Assembly: GCF_025465945.1 (NCBI RefSeq)
Contig: NZ_JANLNW010000084.1
Coordinates: 181,595-245,594 of the forward strand
Length of the DNA stretch: 64,000 bases
DNA from: Pseudomonas sp. 6D_7.1_Bac1
GTDB lineage: Bacteria; Pseudomonadota; Gammaproteobacteria; Pseudomonadales; Pseudomonadaceae
Reading direction: 5' to 3'
Numbering within the stretch: position 1 is the stretch's first letter; each line of letters opens with the position of its first letter. Position numbers and translations under genes: made by a program. Below are positions 52,468-61,600 of the stretch, one piece after another. A model generated the notes under the pieces. The model worked only from the letters and a program-made list of their open reading frames with translations, was not told the DNA's origin and did not search any database.

Positions 52468-52491
52468 TCGTGGGCGTCCCTCTGGCTTACG

Positions 52492-52855
52492 CCGTCCCAC
52501 CGGCCTGCCTCCGTCCCACCGCTTTTTGCTGTGGTGGGACGGGCGCAGGCCGCGTCGTTGTTGGGCTGTCCCACCGTCCCACCTTTTTCATGCCTCCCGC
52601 CCGTGTGTGCGTAGCGGGTACAGGTACGCGCGTTTACGCGCACGCGTGCTTTTTAAATTTCTCTCTTTACACGAGAAAGGAGAGATAAAAGTAGGACGGT
52701 GGGGCAAAGCCCCAATCTGCGGGTCTTTCAGACGTCCCACCTAGTTTTAAAGAGGTGGGACGCATGGGACGCCGCCAAAGCAAAAGATAGCCGAGAGAGA
52801 TATTCACCGACATTCGCCAGCCGTTCACCGGGCGTCACCCACACATTCACCGGAT
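52492..52855. other. Candidate replication origin with two iteron families
   Basis: GGTGGGACG or its complement CCGTCCCACC occurs about nine times between 52492 and 52773 in both orientations: near 52492, 52511, 52533, 52567, 52574, 52732, 52754 and 52764, with a degenerate one near 52695. A second set, TTCACCG(G), follows at 52803, 52823 and 52846. Its complement CGGTGAA resembles the GGTGAACAG iterons of satellite phage P4. There is no gene in 52468-52996. It sits right after the primase/VapE gene. Confidence 0.6.
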
Positions 52856-52996
52856 GGCATTAAAACGGTCTTGCTGCCAGCAGAATCGATCTGTAAAAAG
52901 GAGCCATCTTCGATGGGTGCGACCGCAGAATGCGGCAGGCAACCCACCACATGACCCGGCCAATGCGCCGGGTCTTTTTGTTTAAGGGGCAGGGCA

Positions 52997-53329
52997 ATGA
53001 CGAATGAGCAACAGGCACTGGCAGAGATGCCGATCTGGTTGGTGATTGCCCTGTCCCTGGTGGGCGGCGTGTCCGGCGAGATGTGGCGCGCCGACAAGGA
53101 CGGGGCGCGAGGCTGGGCATTACTGCGCCGCCTCGCACTTCGCTCTGGTGCCTGCATTGTTTGCGGTGTGTCGGCGATGATGCTGCTGTTTGGCGCGGGC
53201 CTGTCGATCTGGACCGCGGGCGCCTTGGGTTGCCTGACCGCGATGGCCGGCGCCGATGTCGCCATCGGCTTGTACGAGCGCTGGGTCGCCAAGCGGCTGG
53301 ACCTCAGTCAGGCAGAACCGAAGGCATGA
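52997..53329 (+). CDS. Phage holin family protein
   Basis: 110 residues. Three hydrophobic segments (MPIWLVIALSLVGGVSGEMW, ACIVCGVSAMMLLFGAGLSI, WTAGALGCLTAMAGADVAIG) and a charged tail, as in Pseudomonas phage holins located just before the terminase. It would time host lysis. Ribosome site GGGGCAGGGCA precedes the ATG. Confidence 0.8.
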   Translation: MTNEQQALAEMPIWLVIALSLVGGVSGEMWRADKDGARGWALLRRLALRSGACIVCGVSAMMLLFGAGLSIWTAGALGCLTAMAGADVAIGLYERWVAKRLDLSQAEPKA

Positions 53330-53476
53330 GCCGGGCAGGGCGCCGATTTTTCCGGGTCCTCCCCGAGGGCCGCCCCCTACACGGGTCATCGAACTCGCGG
53401 ATTCTCTCTAGCTGAAACCTGCGCAGGGATGTCCGTCTTTTCAAATGGAATGCGCTAGGTTCGCAGCATTTGATAC
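53330..53476. other. Spacer between holin and moron gene
   Basis: 147 bases, GC-rich at the left (CCGGGTCCTCCCCGAGGGCC, GCCCCCTACACGGGTCATCG). In related cos phages this is where cosN lies, next to terS. No proof here. Confidence 0.3.
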
Positions 53477-54211
53477 TTAGAGAGCTTTTTTGGGTTTCGC
53501 CTTCAGCAGTATTTTTCTCATCACTCGGTTTGTTCTGTTGTCGATTTTGTAGACGGTCTGGTTCGAGAGAATGAAAGCGCTTTTGGTGTCTGCTACCACG
53601 AGGTCGCCGGTAATGCGTTCTCCTTCTTTGGTTACGACGCTGTGTTCCTTGCTTATTCCGTTCGCGACCTCGATACCTGCTGCTTCACGGATGTCTTGCC
53701 TGCCTCTGTCGATGCCATGCTGTACTCCGAGGATGGGCAGTATGAAAACTACATAGAGGGCGAGGCTTCCCATCAAGCCTCTTTCGAGGAGGGATTGCCC
53801 CTTCGTTTCGTGGCTCACAAGCGCGTACATGTATGCCGTAGCCACCGCAGCGAACGGGAGCCATTGGAGAAACGGGCCGATGATGGGCACCCGATCAACC
53901 CAACTCATAACGGTGGTGAACCAGTGCACATAACCCGCAGCCAAAATCGTTGGGTTAGCCAAATCAAGTTCACCTGTCGAGATACCGAACTGCTCGAAGT
54001 AAGCGGCGAGCTCCAAGTAGCCATCGACAAAGAGAGCTGCCTGTAGGAAGAGCGCAATACCGATCAACAGCTTTAGGGCGAAGTCTTTGTCTATTGCCTT
54101 CGTAACCGGAGCTAGCGAAGTCGGCGTTTGCGGGCCTGAGCAACTTGACTGGGTGATGGTTATTGGAGTCGTCAGCTCAACTCGAATTTTCTTTTCTCTA
54201 TTCCAGAACAC
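53477..54211 (-). CDS. Hypothetical membrane protein, moron-like
   Basis: 244 residues from GTG 54211 (VFWNREKKIRVELTTPITIT), chosen for its AAGGA ribosome site; the frame is open to 54301. Hydrophobic helices near ALKLLIGIALFLQAALFVDG, PTILAAGYVHWF, WLPFAAVATAYMYALVS and GLMGSLALYVVFILPILGV, then a soluble C-terminal ~75 residues. It is on the opposite strand to its neighbours, placed between holin and terminase, and less GC-rich: the pattern of a horizontally added gene. No known family. Confidence 0.65.
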   Translation of the reverse strand: MFWNREKKIRVELTTPITITQSSCSGPQTPTSLAPVTKAIDKDFALKLLIGIALFLQAALFVDGYLELAAYFEQFGISTGELDLANPTILAAGYVHWFTTVMSWVDRVPIIGPFLQWLPFAAVATAYMYALVSHETKGQSLLERGLMGSLALYVVFILPILGVQHGIDRGRQDIREAAGIEVANGISKEHSVVTKEGERITGDLVVADTKSAFILSNQTVYKIDNRTNRVMRKILLKAKPKKAL

Positions 54212-54420
54212 GTTTCGTCCTTGATGCGTTGGAGGGGCAGAGGTGGAGATTAGCGTAACGAGAATGGCCCAGAAAGTGCCGGGGACCCTGAGGACTTCCA
54301 AAGGATACGGGGTCGGAAACCCGCGGGATCGTGTTAGTGGGAGGCTCGCCAGCTTACTGAAATTTCAATCCACTGAAATCTTGAAAGGATTCATTGAAAA
54401 GCCGCTGAAAAGGAGGGCCT

Positions 54421-55023
54421 ATGAGCGCAGCCACTTACCTGTCCAAAAGCGCCTTCGCCGCGCACATCGGCCGGTCACCGAGTTACATCACCTGGCTAAA
54501 GGAAAACGGCCGGCTGGTCCTGTCTCCCAATGGCAAGCAGGTCGATGTGCTGGCCACCGAAGCACTGATCCGCGATACCGCCGACCCGAGCAAAGCTGCC
54601 GTTGCCGCTCGTCACCAGCAGGAGCGGCTACAGCGTGATGTTTACAGCCACGTCTCAGCCCAATCCGAGCCGACTAACACGGCTGCGCCGCCGCCCGCTG
54701 ATCCTGCTCATGGGCAAACTCCTGACTTTCAGAAAGCGCGTGCGCATCGTGAGCATTATCTTGCGCGGATGGCGGAGATAGAGTTTCGGAAGGCGCAGGG
54801 AGAACTGGTAGAGATCAGCTTCGTGCAGAAAGCTGCTTATGAGACTGCACGTTCGCTGAATCATTCGTTGTTGAGCCTGTCACCGCAATTAGCGCCGCAG
54901 TTAGCTGCTCTGTCAGACCCATGGGAGGTGGAGAGGCAATTGACTGCCGCGTTGCGCCAGCGACTTAACGAAGCGGCACAGGTGTCTAGTGATGACTTCG
55001 GATTTGCATTGGGCGAAACCTAA
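54421..55023 (+). CDS. Phage terminase small subunit (Nu1/DUF1441-like)
   Basis: 200 residues from MSAATYLSKSAFAAHIGRSP. N-terminal winged-helix HTH (SKSAFAAHIGRSPSYITWLKENGRL), a Pro/Ala linker, then a helical oligomerisation region (KARAHREHYLARMAEIEFRKAQGELVEI). It recognises the packaging site. The large subunit that should follow is absent: at 55024 phage-like sequence ends. Confidence 0.8.
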   Translation: MSAATYLSKSAFAAHIGRSPSYITWLKENGRLVLSPNGKQVDVLATEALIRDTADPSKAAVAARHQQERLQRDVYSHVSAQSEPTNTAAPPPADPAHGQTPDFQKARAHREHYLARMAEIEFRKAQGELVEISFVQKAAYETARSLNHSLLSLSPQLAPQLAALSDPWEVERQLTAALRQRLNEAAQVSSDDFGFALGET

Positions 55024-55145
55024 CAATATCGCGCTGACTGGAACTCACTCGGCTGACATTGTGATTTAGTGCCGTCTGCCGTCATTCAAACGTATCTACG
55101 AAACGCGAATTGACTCACCTATTGGTTTTTTTCTTTCATCTGGGC

Positions 55146-55580
55146 TTACAGATTTTCGGTTTTTGGTTCCAATTGCCTCATTTGCTTAGAGTTCAGTCTG
55201 AACTCCAGCGCTGCCTGACTTGGATGGTCTGACACGCTTTCCGGAAGAGTCAGGGGTGTTTGGTCCAGCGAAGCGTACTCGCTACATTTTCTTAGGCGTT
55301 CCGAGATCCGAATCGACAAATTCGTTGGCTCGATCCAAATCAGCCCCAGATCGAACAGGGTATGAATGTCAGCTCGTAGGAGCAGCCCGTTCGAGATCAC
55401 GTCCGTCTTATCACCTTGGTAGGGGTGGATGTGCGCGGCTTCAAGTACCGGTTCGAGTTCGCATCCCGTCATGGCACAACTGCCTTTGTAGGCTTTCAGC
55501 AACATTTTCCTAAATCGAGTCTGGCCACGTCGTTGAACGATTGCGGCAGTCGTACGAGCCTGCATTGGGCGCACATTCAT
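55146..55580 (-). CDS. HNH endonuclease, probably N-terminally truncated
   Basis: From MNVRPMQARTTAAIVQRRGQ, about 144 residues; the frame is open to 55709. The HNH core is plain: CAMTGCELEPVLEAAHIHPY, GDKTDVISNGLLLRADIHTLFDLGLI. This type normally forms the C-terminal domain of longer proteins of roughly 250-300 residues, often with an SRA/YDG or other DNA-reading domain. That part is missing, so this is either a stand-alone nuclease or a remnant. Confidence 0.7.
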   Translation of the reverse strand: MNVRPMQARTTAAIVQRRGQTRFRKMLLKAYKGSCAMTGCELEPVLEAAHIHPYQGDKTDVISNGLLLRADIHTLFDLGLIWIEPTNLSIRISERLRKCSEYASLDQTPLTLPESVSDHPSQAALEFRLNSKQMRQLEPKTENL

Positions 55581-55822
55581 GATTCGAAGAAAAAGAAGCT
55601 TTGTCCGGTGTTGCGGGCGGAGAGGGTGCATGTGGATTAGTTGTACCGGAAGGTATGGCTTTCGTAAGCCTTGGTGAATGAAGGCGAATGAGCAGTGGGC
55701 CTGTCGCATCTCATGTACGCGTTAATGTACTCTCATCGCGTTAGGCTAGATGTACCTTGCACAGTAGCTGTCTGCAGCGGCGGTAGGGATACTGCCCAGC
55801 CCTTAATTACAGGAGTTCAAAA

Positions 55823-56212
55823 TTGAATAGAAGCTCGCGTAAGACGCCCGCAAGATGGGGGGGTGTCCGGAAGATGGCGCTATTGACGTTCACACTGGTT
55901 GTTTTGGTTGGGGGGATGGCCGTCTCAGCAATTGTTCAAAATCGTGGGCTGCATGTTGAAGTAACCCCCAAACAGATAGGTTTGACGTTGCAACCAGCAG
56001 AGCAACCGAGCCCTTCTATCTCCACTTATGGCGCCGCCTCTCCCATCATCACTGCACCTGGTGCGCATGTCGTAACTGAAGCCAAAGGGCCAAACAGGCC
56101 GGCGGCTGCAGATGCCACTCCGAAGAGCGGAATATCCACCCACGGTGCGGCCTCACCAATCGTGACCGGGCAAGGCGCTGTGGTTAAATCCACTGTCGAT
56201 ACGCGGCCATGA
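55823..56212 (+). CDS. Hypothetical protein with membrane anchor and internal repeat
   Basis: 129 residues from TTG 55823 with AGGAG 8 bases upstream. One membrane helix (MALLTFTLVVLVGGMAVSAI), then two imperfect repeats: ISTYGAASPIITAPGAHVV and ISTHGAASPIVTGQGAVV. The exported part would be periplasmic. Overlaps the next gene by 4 bases. Confidence 0.65.
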   Translation: MNRSSRKTPARWGGVRKMALLTFTLVVLVGGMAVSAIVQNRGLHVEVTPKQIGLTLQPAEQPSPSISTYGAASPIITAPGAHVVTEAKGPNRPAAADATPKSGISTHGAASPIVTGQGAVVKSTVDTRP

Positions 56213-57162
56213 TGAAGGAAAAACTCCGCTGTGCGGTGATGATTTCGGTGCTTGCATTGCCTCAGCTTGCTCTGGCGCAATCCCAGAATATGCAGACCAC
56301 GGGGCCGTGCTCGTCGATCGTTACCGGTGCGGGCGCATCTGTTAATAGCACTTGCATCGGCGTCACGGAAGAAGTGCTGAAGCGTCTGACCGAGACCACT
56401 GCCGTGAGCCAGAGCCGGAGGCTCTTTGTTGCAGAAGCTTGGCTCAGTCCAACTGAGATGTTCGGACAACCCAACAGTGGTAAGCAAACCGTAAATGAGC
56501 AGGTCTACATCTCAGTCCGTGTGACAAACATTACGGCGGCGCCAATTCTTCTGACGTCAGCTAAGTGGGAGATAGTGCAGGCGAGAAATCTGTCGAAAGG
56601 TGGCGCCTCATACTTCTCCAAGAACTTGTTGTGGCCTGTGATTTCGATGAGCAAGCCGATCAAAATCGATACTGGTGAACAGGTCGATGTCGAGTTCGCT
56701 GAAGGATTGGAGCTGAATGGGATGGCAAGCCGCATCCGTAAGAATCGAGAACTGGACACCGCTTATACGCTGCCTGGCAACCCAACACGGATCAACGGCG
56801 ACCAATACGTCAATTGGTTCGCCGAACAAATGGGCCTGCTGTACGGCGAAAAGGCCAAGCTGCGGCTCACGCTTTATGAGGGCGACTACAAGCCTGCCGC
56901 TAGCGTTTTAGTACCACTTACCCAGGGCGTGGACTTCTTCTACCACGGCGAGGCGGTGGACCAGAAAGGAAACGTTCAGTACGCGCCGCGCCTGGCTTAC
57001 GACGCTCTCCTGGGCCAATACCTCGAAATGCGTGAGAAGATGGAGCCAGGGTTTAGTATTAAGACTCCGCCGACGAGGGTGATCGAGGTGATTCCCGATC
57101 CTACCGTGTGGGGTAAGCAAAAGTATCGAGATCTCGGAGTTCAAGAGCAACCGGAGGAGTAA
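56209..57162 (+). CDS. Hypothetical exported protein
   Basis: 317 residues. Signal peptide MMKEKLRCAVMISVLALPQL ending ALA-Q. The mature N terminus has GPCSSIVTGAGASVNSTC, sharing the S-I-V-T-G-x-G-A-x-V pattern with the repeat in the preceding protein, and two flanking cysteines. The remainder is a single soluble domain of unknown family (RRLFVAEAWLSPTEMFG...). The pair appears to be one functional unit in the periplasm. Confidence 0.68.
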   Translation: MMKEKLRCAVMISVLALPQLALAQSQNMQTTGPCSSIVTGAGASVNSTCIGVTEEVLKRLTETTAVSQSRRLFVAEAWLSPTEMFGQPNSGKQTVNEQVYISVRVTNITAAPILLTSAKWEIVQARNLSKGGASYFSKNLLWPVISMSKPIKIDTGEQVDVEFAEGLELNGMASRIRKNRELDTAYTLPGNPTRINGDQYVNWFAEQMGLLYGEKAKLRLTLYEGDYKPAASVLVPLTQGVDFFYHGEAVDQKGNVQYAPRLAYDALLGQYLEMREKMEPGFSIKTPPTRVIEVIPDPTVWGKQKYRDLGVQEQPEE

Positions 57163-57619
57163 CGTGATGCCTTGGGGGGTTTAAGGATTAAGTTGCCAGA
57201 TATCTGCAGCAGATGCATTCGGTCTGGTTGCCCAGACTCAAAGCTGAACCTCATGATGATGGTCCGCTCGCTCCCATGAAATTCACTCAGAAAATTCCTG
57301 TCGCCCAACGTATCGTGAAACCCTCTGCAGTAATCGATAACTGCATCGGCAGTGACCCCGCGCTTCTAGCCATGGCATGAATGACCACCATTAGTAGCTT
57401 GCCGACTCCACGATTTCGGTAGGAGCTCTAGACCCATCTCTATTTTGGGCTACTTGCGGAGATCTTTAGGATTCCAGTAACCTAGCAACTGGCACATTCG
57501 GTAGGTGCCCGCCGTCCACTCTGGCGAAGCAATAGCGCTATCGTGATTTCACCCGTTTCAAACCAACCCTGTATTGGGTTCTCGTAGTGGACAACAGGCC
57601 CAGCCTTTGGAGGCTGACT
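57163..57619. other. Gene-free stretch
   Basis: 457 bases. No hairpin terminator or tRNA seen. Several short open frames look non-coding. The GGAGG ribosome site of the next gene is at its right end. Confidence 0.4.
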
Positions 57620-58249
57620 ATGCAACACACCCTTACTTTCGCTGACGTACAAAGCGTCAAGCGCCTCGCGAAGCAACTCAAACAAGTACATCCTGAACTG
57701 CCTCACGGTAAGCGGCTCGACCTTGCCGCGGCTGAGCTTCTCGGTGTTCGCAACTATCACGAGCTGAACCGCCGGTTTCAGGCAGTGATCGATCAGTACC
57801 TGGATTCACCAAGTGGTCCGAATGCGGTCGCGCATTGCCTGTACTGTGACTTCCGATTCGCTGCTGATCTTAAGGACGATCAGAGGGAGCACCGCGAGAA
57901 TCATGAACGGATCATGGAGGTCCACGAGATCACTGGCTATCGCCCGGGTACCTACGTGGAGCGCGAAACCTTGAAAAAGGATGGCCACACCAAGGCGCGC
58001 AGTGCCGGCCCCCTGGAAGATCGTATTGAGGGGGCACTGTTGATTTTGCGCGGATGGTTTGATCGTTCATATCACAGCGCTATCGAAGCAGGCCAATGGC
58101 GTAAGCACCCTTCCTTCGAGGTATACGTGGCCATGATGGTCCCGTATATCGAAGAGTTCCTTCCTGAACTGGCTCCCTCTCTGGCGCAGCGCTACGGTCG
58201 TACTCCTGGCGTGATTGCTCACGGCCAGACCAACTGGCCGCTGCAGTAA
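57620..58249 (+). CDS. Hypothetical protein with zinc-finger-like motif
   Basis: 209 residues from MQHTLTFADVQSVKRLAKQL, strong GGAGG ribosome site. The N-terminal ~60 residues (QVHPELPHGKRLDLAAAELL, GVRNYHELNRRF) match a short helical module found in proteins loosely called glyoxalase superfamily on plasmids and islands. A C-x2-C-x14-H-x3-H motif (CLYCDFRFAADL...EHRENH) follows at about residues 75-97. Function unknown. A terminator closes the gene. Confidence 0.7.
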   Translation: MQHTLTFADVQSVKRLAKQLKQVHPELPHGKRLDLAAAELLGVRNYHELNRRFQAVIDQYLDSPSGPNAVAHCLYCDFRFAADLKDDQREHRENHERIMEVHEITGYRPGTYVERETLKKDGHTKARSAGPLEDRIEGALLILRGWFDRSYHSAIEAGQWRKHPSFEVYVAMMVPYIEEFLPELAPSLAQRYGRTPGVIAHGQTNWPLQ

Positions 58250-58260
58250 CATGCAAACAG

Positions 58261-58285
58261 AGCCCAGCTTCGGCTGGGCTTTTTC
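58261..58285 (+). terminator. Rho-independent terminator
   Basis: AGCCCAGC-TTCG-GCTGGGCT followed by TTTTTC. Confidence 0.92.
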
Positions 58286-58457
58286 GTTATGGAAAGATGC
58301 TTTCCGGGCTGTGTTCGCTGATAAGCCTCGCCGACAGGGCTATCAAAACTTGCCAGGGGGCATGCTATTTGAAGTCTGCTGAAGAGGCAGCACCATCAAA
58401 CTGCTTGATTGATGCTTCCGCTCCTTCCTGGCTGAAGACCTTAGGTCGGAGAGTGCT

Positions 58458-58679
58458 CTACCCATACATGTATAAAAGGTCGTCGATCAGCTCAAGCTCT
58501 TGCTGCGTGTATTGGACCTTGTTGTATTGTCGAATGTCCTCAAGCACACCCCTGATCGGGACTTGCCGTGAAGGATCTTGAACGATTTCGATCAAACGGT
58601 CGTAATCGGGATCTCTACCCTTGAGGTATTTTTCGATCAGTTCTTTGAGCGCTACGCGGGCCTGTAGATCGGTTAGCAC
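58458..58679 (-). CDS. Candidate immunity protein for the Rhs toxin
   Basis: 73 residues from GTG 58679: (M)LTDLQARVALKELIEKYLKG, then a helical, acidic sequence ending LIDDLLYMYG. Starts 2 bases after the Rhs stop codon, the usual place for a cognate immunity gene. Not a recognised family; its role is inferred from position and size. Confidence 0.7.
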   Translation of the reverse strand: MLTDLQARVALKELIEKYLKGRDPDYDRLIEIVQDPSRQVPIRGVLEDIRQYNKVQYTQQELELIDDLLYMYG

Positions 58680-58681
58680 TG

Positions 58682-61600
58682 TTACTTCTCCGGCAAGATA
58701 GTGACTTCATCCACTTTGATAACAGTGGGATTACCCGGTTTCGGGATGAGTTGCTGCGCACCACCCGTACCGTACTCAGGGTACGCTTTGGTGAACGGCT
58801 CCAGGTTCGGACCTTTGCCACCGAGCTCGTATGGCACTGTAGCGTTGGGCACACCATCTTTGTAGAGTTGCAGCGTGTCAAACTTCAAGCGCAGACGCCC
58901 ATCACTCCACGCCGGATCCGGGTCAGCCGCGGTAACGTGCTTCGGCGCTCGTACCTGGAAAGCTTCCGTTGCGGCGTCTCCGGTCTCAAATTTTTCGAAA
59001 CCAAAATACGACAGTCGTGCTTCCTGAGTGTTGATCGTGTTCTGCGCGTGAGTGTTTACGGTTCCGTCAGCATTCTTGTAGCCCATGTATCGGTACCCCG
59101 TCGCAGGCAAGGTCGAGTCCGGTCCGGATGGTCCGACATAGAAGTCGGGCTTCGACTCGATGACCGCCGGTGGGGTGACGTCTCCAGTCTTTACGCTGGA
59201 GTCTGCGAGGGTAGGGTTAGTGTTTGGAGACGATGATCCTCCGGGCTTGGGACAGTTCGCAGAGGGTTTCAGCGGTGCCTTCTTGGCCACACCGGAAACA
59301 GCTTTCGTAATCGCCCTGAACATCAGACCAAGCGGGTCTACCCAGCCAGTAGGATTGGGTGCGTATTGGTAGTTGTTTAGGCCACCTGCAAGCTTTACCG
59401 GGTCTGGGGTCAGAAACCGTCCTGTACTCGGGCTGTAGTAGCGGTGGCGGTTGTAGTGAAGTCCTGTCTCTGAGTCGAAATACTGGCCTTGAAAACGTAT
59501 CGGGTTATCGATCTCCGCGACATCCAGCGCAGCCAGGTTGCCATAGGCTCGATACTTGGCCGACCACATGATCGCACCGCTGTAATCAGTGAGCTCCTGT
59601 GGCGTGCCCAAATGATCGAGCTGGTAGTAGAACGGCTCGGCCTTGAGCGGGCCTTCGCCGTTGAGCATGGCCAGCGGGCGGAAGGTGCCCGGTTCGTAAA
59701 TGTAGCTGCGGTAGCGGTTGTCGGCGCTTTCGGCGATCAACCGTTCGCCTTGCCAGAGGAATTCGGTGGTGTGGCCATCGACGGTTTTGGCGATACGGCG
59801 GCCGAAGGCGTCATATTTGTAAGTTGCGGTGCTGCCGCCGGGCAGGCTGACGCCAATCAGGCGGTGCTGGCAGTCGTAGCGGTACTCGGTGACGAGTTTT
59901 TGCCCGGTGCCGCGACGTTCGCGGGTCAGGTTACCGTAGGCGTCGTAGTCGTAATGGCGGTCGCCCTGCATCAGCAGGCGGTTGCCTTTGACGTTGGCCA
60001 GGTTGGCGGCGGGCTGGTCGCCTTGGCCCAGGAGGTTACCGGCCGGGTCGTGGGCGAAGGTTTCCGGGGTGCTGCCGCGCACGTTGATCAGCCGGTCGAG
60101 CGGGTCATAGTGGTAGCTGCGATTGCCTTTGCGGCTGTCATCGATGCCGGCGAGGTTGCCGTTGGCGTCGTAGGTGTAGCGGCGCTGGAACAGATTGCGA
60201 TCTTGTTGGCTGACGCTGTGCGCCTGCAACCGGCCTTGTTCGTCGTATTGGTATTGGCTGAGCAGCAGGCCTTGCTGGCGTTGCTGCTCGCGGCCAGCGC
60301 TGAACTGGTGGGTGGTCAGGCGCGAACCGTTGAGGTCGATGCTGCTCAAGCGGCCGCCGGCCTGGTGGCGGTAGTCGAGCTTGCTGCCGTCGGGCAGGCG
60401 GCAATGGCTCAATTGGCCGAGCGTGTCGTACTCGTAACGCAGGGTGCCCCAGCCCTGATGCTCGGTGATCAGGCGGTCTTGCAGGTCGTACTCGTAGGCG
60501 AGCGGCCAGTGGCCGTCGTCGACGTTCACCAACCGGCCGAGGGCGTCGTAGCGGTAGTGAATGGCTTCGCCATCGGCCAGAGTTTTCACCAACAAGCGGC
60601 CAGCGGCGTCGCGTTGGTATTCGGTGATCAGTTCGCTGCCGTCATCGCCGAATTCGGTTTTCTTCAGCAGTTGGCCGTTGAGGTCGTATTCGTAAGCGGT
60701 GCGGCGGCCATCGAAACCGGTTTCCTGCTGGATCAGACCGTTCGGGTAGTAATCGAGGTGGTAGTGCTCGCCACGTTCGTTTTCGATCTCGCTGAGCAGC
60801 AGTCGCGAGTTGTCGTAGCGATAACGCAGCTGGCTGCCGTCCGGGTTGATGCGGCGGCTGACCAGATGCAGGCCATCGGCGTATTCGTAGCGGGTGACGC
60901 GGCCCAGTTCATCACGTTCGGCGGTGACGCGGCCATAAGGGTTGTAGCTGAAGGCACGGGTGGCGCCACCGGGCAGGGTGATTTGCGCGAGGCGGTTGGC
61001 GTTGTCCCATTGGTATTGGGTGATGGCGCCGCTTTCGTCCTGACGCACAGTCTGCCGGCCGAGGGCGTCGTAGCGGTATTTGCGCTGACCACCGTCCGGC
61101 AGGCGCTCTTCGAGCAGTTGGCCGAGGTGGTTCCAGCCCAGTTGATGGCGGCTGCCGTCCGGGTGGCGGATTTCCAGCAAGCGGCCCTGGCGGTCGTAGT
61201 TGTAGTGGGTGGCGTTGCCGTCCGGGTCGATCTGTTGGGTGATATCGCCTTGGTGGTTGCGTTGGTACTTCCAGACCGAATCGCCGCGCTGGACTTCACT
61301 GACGAAACCATTGTTGTACTCATAGGCTGTCAGTTGATCTTCCGGGGGAATGACTGCCGTCATCAGCCCGTCTTCGTCGTATCGGTATTCGGTGATCGCA
61401 CCCAGCGGGTCTTTTTCGGCGATCAAGCGACCCTTGTCGTCATAGGCCTTGAGGAGTTCGGCACCGTCGGGATCGACTTTGCTGACCAGCCGCGCCTGAT
61501 CGTCGTGCGTGTAAACCTCTTCGCTGCCGTCGGCATTGGTCACGGTGACGCTGCCTTTGTCGTCCCAGGCATAACGTGCATCCATCTGCGAGAAGTTTGC

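Larger units (their letters stand above)
44778..55023. mobile_element. Truncated lambdoid prophage left arm or phage satellite
   Basis: Order is int, DUF4224, PrtN-like, two small genes, two hypothetical genes, CI | Cro, CII-like, DksA-type, Toprim/VapE replication protein, unknown, candidate origin, holin, moron, small terminase. No large terminase, portal, capsid or tail gene follows. This equals the early half of a Pseudomonas temperate phage. Attachment sites were not found, so the ends given are gene ends. Confidence 0.85.
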
